Part shown: piece by piece, positions 1-8,714 of the stretch
How the letters are laid out: each line of letters begins with the position of its first letter
Numbering within the stretch: position 1 is the stretch's first letter
Source of the DNA: an uncultured Verrucomicrobiota bacterium
Lineage (GTDB): Bacteria > Verrucomicrobiota > Verrucomicrobiia > Limisphaerales > UBA9464
Assembly: GCA_903821635.1 (NCBI GenBank)
Contig: CAIJLV010000141.1
Coordinates: 1-34,288, forward strand
Direction: 5' to 3'
DNA length: 34,288 bases
Program-made: the position numbers and the translations under genes
Notes under the pieces: model-generated
Seen by the model: the letters and a program-made list of their open reading frames with translations, nothing else
Database searches by the model: none
Told to the model about the DNA's origin: nothing

Positions 1-2
1 AC

Positions 3-554
3 GTCTTCGGCATGTATCAGAACCTCGTCGAAGGCCACGAAGTGCCGTGGAGCCTGCTCGTGAAGGACATGCCCAAGGCGAAGCACAATGACCTCGACTT
101 CATCGTGGACCAGCTCGACTGGGACAAGAACGTGGACCCGAACTTCAAGGACAACCACTACCTCGAACCCGTCCCGGTGGCGGACACGCGCAAGGAAGGG
201 TTCGTGGACCGCTGGATCGTCTACGGCAAGGTCGATGGCGAGCAGCTCTTCACCGCCAAGGAACTCACGGTCGAACCCGGCGTGAAATGCACCGTCAAGG
301 ACACCGGCGCCTACGGCCTCATCTGCGTGCAAGGCAGCGGCAAGATCAACGGTCAGCCGCTCAATTCACCGAAGCTGATCCGCTTCCATGAACTGACCGA
401 GGACGAATACTTCTGCACCGAAGACGGCGCCAAAGCCGGCGTGACCTTCGAGAACACCAGCGAGACCGAGCCGCTCGTCTGCCTCCGCTACTTCGGTCCG
501 GAAGTGAACCCCGACGCGCCGGCGATGGGCGCGTATCGGAAGAACAAGTTCTAA
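3..554 (+). CDS. C-terminal part of a cupin-like protein (5' end outside window)
   Basis: The reading frame is open to the left edge (codons for V-F-G precede the first ATG at 12), so this is probably the last 183 residues of a longer protein. There is no signal peptide in the visible part. The second half (about residues 75-165) is rich in short beta-strand segments with glycines, including GAYGLICVQGSGKING, and reads like a cupin/jelly-roll barrel. The first part (MYQNLVEGHEVPW onward) is acidic and I cannot assign it. A sugar-phosphate isomerase-like cupin is possible, but no catalytic signature is visible. The gene ends at a strong intrinsic terminator 26 bases downstream, so it is the last gene of its unit. 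Confidence 0.6.
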   Translation, partial: VFGMYQNLVEGHEVPWSLLVKDMPKAKHNDLDFIVDQLDWDKNVDPNFKDNHYLEPVPVADTRKEGFVDRWIVYGKVDGEQLFTAKELTVEPGVKCTVKDTGAYGLICVQGSGKINGQPLNSPKLIRFHELTEDEYFCTEDGAKAGVTFENTSETEPLVCLRYFGPEVNPDAPAMGAYRKNKF

Positions 555-579
555 CCCGGATCGAAACCGGCGAAGCTCG

Positions 580-620
580 ACCGCGCGGCGTAGTGGGACT
601 GCCCGCGCGGTTTCTTTTTT
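580..620 (+). terminator. Intrinsic terminator after the cupin-like gene
   Basis: A perfect 9-bp stem (ACCGCGCGG at 580-588 with CCGCGCGGT at 603-611) has a 14-nt loop and is followed by a T-rich run, TTTCTTTTTT (611-620). It lies 26 nt after the stop codon at 554. Confidence 0.85.
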
Positions 621-713
621 CTGCCCCGCCGCCGCGGTCAGCCCGGCTGGTCCCCTGAAGATTATCCAGAAACCATTCGCCAAGGGGCCGGAACTCGCGA
701 GGGTGAACAACTC

Positions 714-1325
714 ATGCAGTCTCCCGAATCCACGGTTCAAGACCCCGCAAGCTCACCTTCGGGGTCGTCGCTGAAGGCGGCCATAGTGCCGGATTTCTCC
801 GGTCCCTCGGTGCCGATCGGCCAGTTGACCGAGCGGGCTGACTGGCCCCAGTGCGCAATGGGCGTCTTCGTCAACATCCACGGCTTCGAGGGTGTGGTGG
901 TGGATCTCATCAGCCAATCCATCAAGGTCGTCTCGGCCGACCGCATCACGCAGCGGTTTAACGCGAACCGGCTCAAGACGCTTTTCGCCCCCCCCGACCG
1001 GTCCCGCCCCGCCGCGCAACCGGTGTCCAGCGAGCGGCCCGCCGCCGCCGCGTCGTCCCGCCCCGCCGCCGCCGAGCCGGACTTCGCCCCGCCGGCTCGG
1101 GTTTACCTCAGCAACCCGAATTTCGAGGCCCCCGTCCGCGCGATTCGGACGTATGCCAGCCAAGATGATTTTCCGGCCTGCGCCTACGGTCAGCACGTGG
1201 ACATCACCGGTTTTGCCGGCGTGGTGGTGGAAATCGTCCGCGGCTCGCTCAAGGTGCAAGCCGCCGATGGCACCCACCGCAGCTACAACGCCGGCACGCT
1301 CAAGAAGCTTTACGGTCGGGCCTGA
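714..1325 (+). CDS. Hypothetical protein with two copies of a small beta-rich domain
   Basis: A 203-residue protein with no signal peptide or membrane segment, so probably cytoplasmic. It contains an internal duplication. Residues about 24-93 and 130-200 align: the first copy has FVNIHGFEGVVVDLISQSIK and the second has HVDITGFAGVVVEIVRGSLK, each ending in a basic 'N..RLKTLF' or 'N.GTLKKLY' tail. The pattern of short strands around 'GF.GVVV' resembles SH3-like or KOW-type barrels that bind nucleic acid or peptide, but this is inference. The copies are joined by an Ala/Pro/Arg-rich linker (residues about 94-125). The gene stands alone between a terminator and the next gene. I do not recognise a named family. 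Confidence 0.7.
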   Translation: MQSPESTVQDPASSPSGSSLKAAIVPDFSGPSVPIGQLTERADWPQCAMGVFVNIHGFEGVVVDLISQSIKVVSADRITQRFNANRLKTLFAPPDRSRPAAQPVSSERPAAAASSRPAAAEPDFAPPARVYLSNPNFEAPVRAIRTYASQDDFPACAYGQHVDITGFAGVVVEIVRGSLKVQAADGTHRSYNAGTLKKLYGRA

Positions 1326-1403
1326 GCCCGGCGGGGCAGAAAAGTCCGCCGCGGGCCGCCCGCCTGCTTGCCGGTGGCGTGGTCTCTGCCTAGCTTCCGC
1401 GCA

Positions 1404-2411
1404 ATGAAGGAATCGGTCTTGCGCGGAATCTTGGCGGCGAGTCTTACCCTCCCCCTGTGGGCGGCGAACGACACGGTTCTGCTCAAGGACAAAGCCACGG
1501 TGACGGGCAAGATTTTGGCCGAAAAGAAGGACCTGGTCGTCGTGGATCTCGGCTACACCGTCCTCTCGGTGCCCCGCAAGGAGATCGTCAAAATCACCCG
1601 CGCCGCGGACGACGAGGCCCGACCGGCCGGGCGCCCCGAGGCCAAGCCCGGCGTCACGGCCCCGACCGCGCCCCCCGTCGAAGCCCGCGCGGGCGGACTT
1701 TACTCCATCGCCACCACCCCGCTGCCCGAGAAGTCGGTGCGGGAATTGGTGACGCAACTCGGCGAAGGGGTGGTGCAGGTGCGGACGCCGAGCGGACTCG
1801 GCAGCGGCTTTTTCCTCGATGAAGACGGCCACCTCGTCACCAATTTTCACGTCGTCGAGGGCGAAACCAAGATCTCCATCGAGGTTTACCACCAGAAGGA
1901 CGGCCAGTTGGAGCGGAAGAGCTACAAAGACATCCGCATTGTCGCGATGAACAAGTTCGCGGACCTGACCCTGCTCAAGGTCGAAGACAAGGACGCGCCG
2001 AAGTTCCGAAAAGTGCTCTTGGGCGACTCGGAACAACTCGGCCAAGGCGACCGCGTGTTTGCGATCGGGAGCCCGCTGGGGCTCGAACGAACCGTCACGG
2101 AAGGCATCGTCAGCACCACGACCCGGCAGGTGGGCGGCGACCTCTACCTCCAGACCACCGCGCAGATCAACCCCGGCAATTCCGGCGGTCCGCTCTTCAA
2201 CCTCCGCGGCGAAGTCATCGGCGTGACCAACATGAAGCTCACGTTCGGCGAGGGCCTCGGTTTCGCCATTCCGGGCGAAGTGCTGCGCTACTTCCTGCGC
2301 CACCGCGACGCCTACGCTTACGACAACGACAACCCGAGCAACCCCTTCCGCTATTTGGAACCGCCCACCCGGCTGAAAGATTCCCTGTCGGACCACGCCC
2401 GCACCCGCTGA
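1404..2411 (+). CDS. Secreted trypsin-like serine protease (HtrA-type catalytic domain, no PDZ)
   Basis: A 335-residue exported protease. The ATG at 1404 was chosen over the one at 1368 because it gives a clean signal peptide (MKESVLRGILAASLTLPLWA). After it comes a small barrel-like segment (about 23-65; TVLLKDKATVTGKIL...VPRKEIVKI), then a Pro/Ala linker, then an S1C-type trypsin fold. The catalytic triad is visible as His149 (TNFHVVEG), Asp187 (KFADLTLL) and Ser260 (NPGNSGGPL). No PDZ domain follows, since the protein ends about 75 residues after the serine, unlike DegP/DegQ, which carry one or two. It may perform periplasmic or surface proteolysis; the substrate is unknown. Family assignment is firm, role is inferred. 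Confidence 0.9.
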   Translation: MKESVLRGILAASLTLPLWAANDTVLLKDKATVTGKILAEKKDLVVVDLGYTVLSVPRKEIVKITRAADDEARPAGRPEAKPGVTAPTAPPVEARAGGLYSIATTPLPEKSVRELVTQLGEGVVQVRTPSGLGSGFFLDEDGHLVTNFHVVEGETKISIEVYHQKDGQLERKSYKDIRIVAMNKFADLTLLKVEDKDAPKFRKVLLGDSEQLGQGDRVFAIGSPLGLERTVTEGIVSTTTRQVGGDLYLQTTAQINPGNSGGPLFNLRGEVIGVTNMKLTFGEGLGFAIPGEVLRYFLRHRDAYAYDNDNPSNPFRYLEPPTRLKDSLSDHARTR

Positions 2412-2525
2412 GGGTGGCCGGCGGCTTGAGGGGATGCCCGGGGGGCGTCTCGCTATTTTTAGCGCCCCGGCGGCCCTCAGTTCCCCCTTGCCATCGCGCC
2501 GGCTGCCGCAACCTTGGCAGCGGAA

Positions 2526-4340
2526 ATGAATCTTCGAACCCTGCTCGCGGCCCCGCTCGCCGCCTTCTCGCTGTTGGCAGCCGTTCCGCCGGCGCCCCAG
2601 CTTTTTCCGAGCGACACGCTCGTGCTGCTGAACGTGGCGGATTGGGCCGCCGCCAAGGCGACGATGAACGGTGCGCCCTTGGGACAGCTGTGGGCCGACG
2701 CCGCGATGCGCCCGTTTCGCGACGATTTCGAAAAGAAGGTCGTGACCCGGTTCATCGGGGATTTGGAAAAAGATCTCGGCATCAAGGCCGACGAATACCT
2801 GCCGCTGCTCCAGGGCCAACTGTCGTTTGCCGTAATCCAAGGCGACTGGAATCCCGCCAATCCCGATTCCAGTGCCGGGCACGTGCTGGTCCTCGACGCC
2901 AAGGACAAGGCCCCTGAACTCCGATTGAAGCTCGCCGAAGCGCGGAAGAAACTCGGCGAAGCCAAGAAGACGCTGAAGGCCGAAAAGATCCGCGACCAGG
3001 ATTTCACCACCGTCGTCATTGAGCCGAAGGCGGCGGGCGCCGAGGCTGAGGACGAAGACGAAAAGGGCCCCGCGAAGAAGGTGGAGATTACCTTCGGCCA
3101 AGTGGACACCGCGCTGCTCATTGGCGACTCGACCAAGGCGTTGGAAAAAGTCGTCGCCAAACTGACCGGCGGTTCCGTGCCCGCCTTGGCCGAGGTCAGC
3201 GCGTTTCAAAGCAGCGAGGCGTCCATGGGCTTTCGGAAATCGCTCATTTACGGCTGGGTCCACGTGGCCCCGGTGTTTGCCACCCTCGAAGGCGAACTGA
3301 CCAAGTCCGGGGGCGGTTTGGCGGCCTTGGGGGTGGATCCCAAGCGGGCGGTCCAAGCCCTCGGCTTGCGCGGGTTGAAGAGCCTGTCGGTGGCGGCCCA
3401 ACAGGATGGCGCCGGCGCCTATTTCAACTTCGCCCTAGCCGTGCCGGAAAACGAACGGGGCGGGCTGTTCAAGTTGCTCGCCGTCGAAAGCAAAGACGGC
3501 TCCCCGCCGGCATTTGTCCCGGCCGACGCGGTGGATTATCGCCGCTGGCGCCTGAACGGGCAGAAGACGTGGGCCAATCTCGAAGCAATGCTCCAGCAGG
3601 TTTCGCCCCAGTTGGGTGGGTTGCTCCAGATGTCGCTCGGGGCGATGGGCAAGGACAAGGATCCCAACTTCGACTTCAAGAAATCGTTCATCGGCAACTT
3701 GGGGGACGATTTCATCAGCTACGCCAAGGCGCCGAAGGGTCGGTCGCCCCAGGAAATCGCCAACCCGCCGAGCCTCACGCTGTTGGGCGCGGTCAACGCC
3801 GAGGAACTTTCCGCCGGTATTAAGGCTGCGGGTTCTTTGCTGCCCGGCGGAGTGGATGACCTCAAGGAACGCGACTTCAACGGCAAGAAAATCGTCTCCG
3901 TCGTCATGCCCGCGACGTCGCCGAAGGACAAACCGAAGACGTTGGAACTCGCCCCCAGCGGCGGTTTCCTCGCCATCAGCGATGAGACTTCGATCTTGGA
4001 GGAATATCTCCGGAGTGCCGCCGGGGTTGGAAAATCCCTCAAGGACGCTCCCGGCCTCGTCGAAGCGGCGCAAAAAGTCGGCGGCATGAACACCGGTCTG
4101 TTCGGCTACAACGACCAGCGCGAATCGCTCCGCGGCACTTGGGAGGCCCTGCGCGGCGGCAACCTGACGAAGTTGATGCCGAAACCCAGCACTGACAGCG
4201 CTTCGCCCGAGGATTTCGCCGACTTCAAGTTGCTGCCCGTCTTCGATCAGGTGGCCAAGTATTTCGGCATCGCGGTCTATGCCGGCGCCTGGGACAGCCA
4301 AGGTTTTATGGTGAAACAATACGGACCGAATCCGAAGTGA
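2526..4340 (+). CDS. Exported protein of unknown function, DUF3352-like
   Basis: A 604-residue protein. The ATG at 2526 gives a signal peptide (MNLRTLLAAPLAAFSLLAA); the in-frame ATG at 2514 adds only four residues. The mature part opens with 'FPSDTLVLLNVADW', a pattern seen in large secreted proteins of Planctomycetota and Verrucomicrobiota that resemble DUF3352. Charged helical stretches (KDKAPELRLKLAEARKKLGE, about 125-160) alternate with strand-rich segments. It also has an acidic loop 'AGAEAEDEDEKG'. No enzyme motif is visible. The gene ends at its own intrinsic terminator. Export is well supported; the function is unknown. Confidence 0.75.
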   Translation: MNLRTLLAAPLAAFSLLAAVPPAPQLFPSDTLVLLNVADWAAAKATMNGAPLGQLWADAAMRPFRDDFEKKVVTRFIGDLEKDLGIKADEYLPLLQGQLSFAVIQGDWNPANPDSSAGHVLVLDAKDKAPELRLKLAEARKKLGEAKKTLKAEKIRDQDFTTVVIEPKAAGAEAEDEDEKGPAKKVEITFGQVDTALLIGDSTKALEKVVAKLTGGSVPALAEVSAFQSSEASMGFRKSLIYGWVHVAPVFATLEGELTKSGGGLAALGVDPKRAVQALGLRGLKSLSVAAQQDGAGAYFNFALAVPENERGGLFKLLAVESKDGSPPAFVPADAVDYRRWRLNGQKTWANLEAMLQQVSPQLGGLLQMSLGAMGKDKDPNFDFKKSFIGNLGDDFISYAKAPKGRSPQEIANPPSLTLLGAVNAEELSAGIKAAGSLLPGGVDDLKERDFNGKKIVSVVMPATSPKDKPKTLELAPSGGFLAISDETSILEEYLRSAAGVGKSLKDAPGLVEAAQKVGGMNTGLFGYNDQRESLRGTWEALRGGNLTKLMPKPSTDSASPEDFADFKLLPVFDQVAKYFGIAVYAGAWDSQGFMVKQYGPNPK

Positions 4341-4372
4341 CCCGAGACTGAGACCCAGGGCCAGCGCGCGGC

Positions 4373-4401
4373 GGGGCGGACTTCAGGGTCCGCCCCGTTT
4401 T
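4373..4401 (+). terminator. Intrinsic terminator after the DUF3352-like gene
   Basis: A 9-bp perfect stem (GGGGCGGAC 4373-4381, GTCCGCCCC 4388-4396) with a 6-nt loop is followed by GTTTTG. It lies 32 nt after the stop codon at 4340. The T run is short, and the reverse strand has no T run after the stem, so it serves the plus-strand gene. Confidence 0.75.
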
Positions 4402-4424
4402 GTTGGGTGGACGGGCCCCCCGGC

Positions 4425-5492
4425 CTACTCGGCGTGATAGCCGCGCCACACCCAGACCAGCGTGTCGGCCAAGGTCTGCTGGAACACGCGGTCGTCGCAG
4501 TGGCCGGTGCCGCGGCTGAAAACGAAGCGTTGCGAATAACCCCGGTCGTGGAGCGCCGCCGCGGTCCGGTGGCCGGCTAGGACCCAGTTGTGCTGGGTGG
4601 ATTCGGGATCGTGAGCGCGCAGGTCGTTTTCGGACACATGGGTGAAGATCCGCAGGGGCTTTTTCTCGCTGCTCGCGATCAGCTTCAGGCTGGAATGGTA
4701 TTCCCAAGCGCCGAAGGGATAGCGGGCTTCCTCGGGCGCGTCGTCGTCCTGCTGGTCCACGAAGGTGCCGGAATAAGCGATCACGCGCCGGAACAGATCC
4801 GGCCGAAACCAAGCCATCGTCAGGGCTGCGGCCCCGCCGGAACTGCACCCCATGGTGGCGCGGCCCCAGGGATTGTCGGTGAAAGCGAGCTTCGGAAAGG
4901 CCGCTTTGAGCTCCGGATGCTTCAGCACGGCGGGAAAGACTTCCTCGTTTATGAACCGGGCGAAGCGGTCGGACAGGGTGTCGTATTCGAGGCCGCGTTC
5001 GCTGTTCTTGCCGTCGTTCCCGCCGTTTTCGACGGCGATCACGATGAACGCGGGCAGCGTGCGGTGGGGGTCTTGGGCGAGGGCTAGGTTGTCCAAGGCG
5101 TAGCGCACCAATTTCAGTTGGCTCGGGCCGTCGTGCGTGACGAGCACGGGCGCCTTGGTGCCGTCCTGATAGGCGGCCGGCACGTAGACGAAAATCTTCC
5201 GCTGCTGGCGCACGGCCTTCTTGGCTGGTTCCAGCGTGGGGTCGTCGCCCCGGAAGAGGGTGCTGTCGGCGAGGGGCAGCGTGAATTCGAACTGCTTGCC
5301 CGGGGCGTTGCCCCGGTCGGTCAGATCGGGGTCCACGTGGTAACTGGGACCAATCGTGAAACTGCCGTTGCCTTCCGGGCCGGGTTGCTCCGTATCGGTT
5401 CCGGACACGCAGCCGGTCAGGGCGAACAAACCGCACAGCGTGGCGAAACCGAGGCAACGAGCGCGGGGGAAGCGAAAACGCGAGGCGGGCAT
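4425..5492 (-). CDS. Lipoprotein esterase, enterochelin-esterase-like (Esterase/PF00756 type)
   Basis: A 355-residue alpha/beta hydrolase. The start at 5492 gives a lipoprotein signal peptide with lipobox LTGC (MPASRFRF...FALTGCVSG), so the protein is probably anchored to a membrane facing the periplasm or outside. The N-terminal part is a beta-rich segment (SFTIGPSYHVDPDLTDR) like the cap of Fes/IroE-type esterases. The hydrolase core has the nucleophile motif MGCSSGG, 'APVLVTHDGPSQ' for the oxyanion-side strand, and 'SRGTGHCDDR', which supplies the probable catalytic His. It faces the exported-protein gene convergently. The substrate is not readable from sequence: a siderophore ester, carbohydrate acetyl or feruloyl ester is each possible. 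Confidence 0.85.
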   Translation of the reverse strand: MPASRFRFPRARCLGFATLCGLFALTGCVSGTDTEQPGPEGNGSFTIGPSYHVDPDLTDRGNAPGKQFEFTLPLADSTLFRGDDPTLEPAKKAVRQQRKIFVYVPAAYQDGTKAPVLVTHDGPSQLKLVRYALDNLALAQDPHRTLPAFIVIAVENGGNDGKNSERGLEYDTLSDRFARFINEEVFPAVLKHPELKAAFPKLAFTDNPWGRATMGCSSGGAAALTMAWFRPDLFRRVIAYSGTFVDQQDDDAPEEARYPFGAWEYHSSLKLIASSEKKPLRIFTHVSENDLRAHDPESTQHNWVLAGHRTAAALHDRGYSQRFVFSRGTGHCDDRVFQQTLADTLVWVWRGYHAE

Positions 5493-5640
5493 GCCCGGCT
5501 GGTTACGGCATCGGGCCGGGGAAACAAGCCGGAACTGGAAATGCCCCCGGCGGGCGCGGCGGCCCCGGTCACAGGGAGGCACCCGCTGGGGGAGGGTTTC
5601 TGCCGACGCCGGGAGGGGCAGGGTAAGCCGGGGTGGAAAC

Positions 5641-5672
5641 AAAAAAACGGCCCCGGGGTTGCCGGGGCCGTT
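5641..5672 (-). terminator. Intrinsic terminator of the korA-korB operon
   Basis: Read on the minus strand, an 11-bp perfect stem (plus-strand arms 5646-5656 and 5662-5672) has a 5-nt loop and is followed by a run of T (plus-strand A7 at 5641-5647). It lies 18 nt beyond the korB stop codon. Confidence 0.9.
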
Positions 5673-5689
5673 GGTTAAGCCGGAGTGAA

Positions 5690-6649
5690 TTACTTCATCC
5701 GGTCGAAGTTTTTCTGGAGGATCTGCCAGGGTTCGAGACCGGCGACCTTCGCCTGATGGTCGGCGATGATGCCCTGCTCGTTGGCATTCTTGGTGGGGCG
5801 GTTCGTCTGGTAGAAGATACCAAAGAGACCGGGGGACAACTCTTCCGCCAATTTGTAGGCGGCATATTCATCCGTGACGTCGTGCGAGGCCGGCACGAGC
5901 TCGAACTTGCCGCCTTTGCGCGGGGTGGAGTTGTCGAAGGCGCCCGGGTGGAATTCGACGCATTCGCTCAGGCACTGAATGAAGCTGAAACCGTCGTGAT
6001 CCATCGCCGCTTCCATCATCTGGAGCAGGTGGTTCGGGTTGGTCGCCGAGGTGCGGCCGACGAACGTCGCGCCCGCAGTGATGGCCTGCTTGAGTGGGTT
6101 GATCGGCCGATCTTTGGAGCCCCAGATGTCGGTCTTGGACTTGTAACCGAGCGGGGAGGTGGGCGACGTCTGGTTCTTCGTGAGTCCGTAGACGTTGTTG
6201 TCCATCACCAGGTAGCTCAGCTTGATATTCTTCCGGGCGGTGTGGGTGAAGTGGTTGCCCCCGATGGAGAAGGCGTCGCCGTCGCCCCCGAACACAAACA
6301 CGTGGAGGTCGGGCCGGCTCAGGGAGACGCCGCTGGCGAAGGGCAGGGCGCGGCCGTGGATGTAGTGGGCACCGTGGGCCTGCACGAAGTAGGGGAACCG
6401 GCTGGAACAGCCAATGCCCGCCACGGTCGTGATCTTCTCGTGGATCAGCTTCCGCTTTTCGATCAATTTGAAGTAGAGGGCGAGCACCGAAAAGTCACCG
6501 CAACCCGGGCACCACGTGGGGTGGTCGGCTGAGATTTCTTTTTTCGTCAGGCCTTTCCGCTCCGCTTCGGGCAGCGGAATCGGAATCGTCAGGCCAGTGG
6601 TGGCGGTCGTGCGGGGCAGCACCGCGAAGGGCATTTCGAGATTACTCAT
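5690..6649 (-). CDS. korB: 2-oxoglutarate:ferredoxin oxidoreductase, beta subunit
   Basis: A 319-residue TPP-binding subunit of a 2-oxoacid:ferredoxin oxidoreductase. With KorA it oxidatively decarboxylates 2-oxoglutarate to succinyl-CoA, passing electrons to ferredoxin, or runs in reverse. Iron-sulfur ligand candidates are Cys47 and Cys50 (WCPGCGDF), Cys81 (GIGCSSR) and a later Cys in FSFIQCLSEC. The TPP/Mg motif is GDGDAFSIGGNHF (about 122-134) followed by MDNNVYGLTKNQ. Length and motifs fit KorB rather than the longer single-chain pyruvate enzyme. It lies 39 nt downstream of korA and is cotranscribed with it. 2-oxoglutarate is the likeliest substrate by family resemblance, though related enzymes use pyruvate or branched-chain oxoacids. 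Confidence 0.93.
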   Translation of the reverse strand: MSNLEMPFAVLPRTTATTGLTIPIPLPEAERKGLTKKEISADHPTWCPGCGDFSVLALYFKLIEKRKLIHEKITTVAGIGCSSRFPYFVQAHGAHYIHGRALPFASGVSLSRPDLHVFVFGGDGDAFSIGGNHFTHTARKNIKLSYLVMDNNVYGLTKNQTSPTSPLGYKSKTDIWGSKDRPINPLKQAITAGATFVGRTSATNPNHLLQMMEAAMDHDGFSFIQCLSECVEFHPGAFDNSTPRKGGKFELVPASHDVTDEYAAYKLAEELSPGLFGIFYQTNRPTKNANEQGIIADHQAKVAGLEPWQILQKNFDRMK

Positions 6650-6688
6650 GGTGGCGTCAGTCGTTGAAGTTCTGGGAGGCGGTTGCGC

Positions 6689-8527
6689 TCAAGCGTTCAG
6701 GGCGGCTTGGTTGGCGGCGCCGATTCCGGCCCGGACGCGGTCGATGATTTCCTTCACCTTCCAGGTGAGCCCATCGACCTTGGTGATGCCTTTGATCTTG
6801 GGATCGCAGTAGCGGGCACGCAGCACCGCCCCGAACTGGCCGTAGCCGTAGAGACCTTCGTCGGTGAGTTCGACCACGAAGATGTGGCGGAAACCCTTAA
6901 AGATCTCGTCCAGACCCTCGGGCAGGGGATTGATGTATTTCACGTGGACGGCCGAAACGGCGTCCCCCAAGGAGCGGAAGCGGTCCACGGCTTCGCGCAC
7001 TGGGCCTTGGGCCGAGCCCCAACTGACCAGCAACACTTGGCCTTCGCTCGCGCCGTAGACGGTCGGTCTGGGCAGTTCCGCCGCGAGCTTCTTCAGCTTG
7101 TTGCGGCGCTTCGCGGTCATCTGCAAGTGCAGCTTGGGCGAACCGGTCGGGTGCCCGAGTTCGTCGTGCTCCAACCCGGTCACGACGGGATACTTGCCAC
7201 TGGCCACCAAGGTGCCGGGCGCCAAGTGGCGGGTGATGCCATCCGGCGCGGTCAGGTCGTAGGGTTTGTGTTCGGCGACCGGGGAGAGGTCCGGGGAGAT
7301 GTCTTGGCAGATGGCCTTGAGATCGGGTTCCGGGAACGCCTCGATCCGAGTGGCGATGCCCTGATCGGTCAAGAACACGACCGGCGTGCTGAATTTGCGG
7401 GCGATGTTCACCGCCTCAATGGCGGCGTAAAAACACTCTTCGACCGTGGCGGGCGCGATCACCACGCGGGGGCTGTCGCCGTGCCCGCCGAAGCAAGCGA
7501 TGTTGAGGTCGGATTGCTCGATGTTCGTCGGCATGCCGGTGGAGGGACCACCGCGTTGCACGTCCACCACGATGAGCGGCATTTCCGCCATCGAAGCCCA
7601 ACCGAGGGCTTCCGTCTTGAGCGAGATGCCCGGCCCGGAGGATCCGGTGACCGCGACGCGGCCGCCCCAACTGGCGCCAATCGCCATCGAGATGGAGGCG
7701 ATCTCGTCTTCGCATTGCTGGAAAGAGCCACCGTATTTGGGCAACTCTCGGCGCAGCAGTTCCATGATGTCGGACCAAGGCGTGATCGGGTAACCGGCGC
7801 CGAAACGGACGCCGGCGGCGATCAACCCGTAGGCGATGGCTTCGTTGCCATTCATCACGACCTGGGGGCGGCCGATTTTCTTCTGGGAATGTTCGAGCTG
7901 GTAGCTCTTCAGCAGGTGCTGGAGCTGGAAGCTGTAGCCGCCGTTGAACGCGGTGATGGCGGTCTCGGCGATCTTCGGGTCCTTGCCGGTGAAACGCTCC
8001 GTGACGAGCTTCTTCAGCTTCTCCACGTCCAAGTCATAGATGCGGGCCAAGAGGCCGAGCGAGAAGACGTTCTTGCCCTTGTCGCGGCCGGTGCCGCCGA
8101 TGGCTTCCACGGTCGCGCCCGAAATGGGCACCGGCACGTGGCGGAATTTTTCCAAGTTCTCGGGTTTGAACTCGGTGACGTGATCGGAGTCATAGAGCAC
8201 GATGCCACCCAACTTCAGGGACGACAGATGACTGTCATAACTGTGCTGATAGAAGGCCAGCAACATGTCCGCCTCGTCGCCGGCGCTCAGGACCTCGCCC
8301 GAACCGATGCGGACTTGGAAGATTGAGGGGCCGCCGGAAATTGTGGAAGGAATCGTCATGAAGGTCATGACTTCCTGCTCACTTCGGCCGGCCAAACGGG
8401 CGAGAAAACCGCCGATGGCCTGGATGCCGTCTTGGGAATTGCCGGCAATGCGGATGACGGCTTCGGATACTTTGGTAACGGGTGGCTGGCCACCCGCGGC
8501 CTGGCCAGAGTCTGCAACTGCGCTCAT
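6689..8527 (-). CDS. korA: 2-oxoglutarate:ferredoxin oxidoreductase, fused gamma-alpha subunit
   Basis: A 612-residue protein fusing the gamma domain (N-terminal, about 15-190: GGQGVQ-like region replaced by GNSQDGIQAIGGFLARLAG) with the alpha pyrimidine-binding domain (from about 210: YGLIAAGVRFGAGYPITPWSDI; then SSGPGISLKTEALGWASMAE and VQRGGPSTGMPT). This is the usual KorA layout. The start at 8527 was chosen because AAAGG lies 9 nt upstream on the minus strand; the ORF could extend to 8596 but has no good ribosome site there. It is the first gene of korA-korB. No ferredoxin-like delta subunit is present nearby, so this is a two-subunit enzyme using a separate ferredoxin. Confidence 0.93.
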   Translation of the reverse strand: MSAVADSGQAAGGQPPVTKVSEAVIRIAGNSQDGIQAIGGFLARLAGRSEQEVMTFMTIPSTISGGPSIFQVRIGSGEVLSAGDEADMLLAFYQHSYDSHLSSLKLGGIVLYDSDHVTEFKPENLEKFRHVPVPISGATVEAIGGTGRDKGKNVFSLGLLARIYDLDVEKLKKLVTERFTGKDPKIAETAITAFNGGYSFQLQHLLKSYQLEHSQKKIGRPQVVMNGNEAIAYGLIAAGVRFGAGYPITPWSDIMELLRRELPKYGGSFQQCEDEIASISMAIGASWGGRVAVTGSSGPGISLKTEALGWASMAEMPLIVVDVQRGGPSTGMPTNIEQSDLNIACFGGHGDSPRVVIAPATVEECFYAAIEAVNIARKFSTPVVFLTDQGIATRIEAFPEPDLKAICQDISPDLSPVAEHKPYDLTAPDGITRHLAPGTLVASGKYPVVTGLEHDELGHPTGSPKLHLQMTAKRRNKLKKLAAELPRPTVYGASEGQVLLVSWGSAQGPVREAVDRFRSLGDAVSAVHVKYINPLPEGLDEIFKGFRHIFVVELTDEGLYGYGQFGAVLRARYCDPKIKGITKVDGLTWKVKEIIDRVRAGIGAANQAALNA

Positions 8528-8714
8528 TAAATCGTGCCTTTCTGAGAAAAACACCGCGTGACAACACCTCGTAGCGGGCGCCAACACGTAGTGCATTCGT
8601 GTGGTAGGACGTTAATTAGGGCCGGCAGAGCGTCAAGGTGCCGAGTAATCAATCTAGCTAAACTAAGGGGGCAGTTGAATTAGGCCGACCGCCGCCGGGA
8701 CCCACGGATCGGGT

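Noticed and set aside
2434..2470. Possible terminator after the protease gene
   Set aside because: A CGCTA/TAGCG hairpin with T loop exists, but the outer GC stem is imperfect and no T run follows.
753..3401. An 882-codon open frame on the minus strand
   Set aside because: It lies opposite three well-supported plus-strand genes and its product is Arg/Gly/His-rich without any family motif; in GC-rich DNA such antisense frames are common.
8528..8714. Promoter upstream of korA (TTGACG / TAATTA on the minus strand)
   Set aside because: The spacer is only 12 nt, so it cannot be a standard sigma-70 promoter; no other good pair seen.
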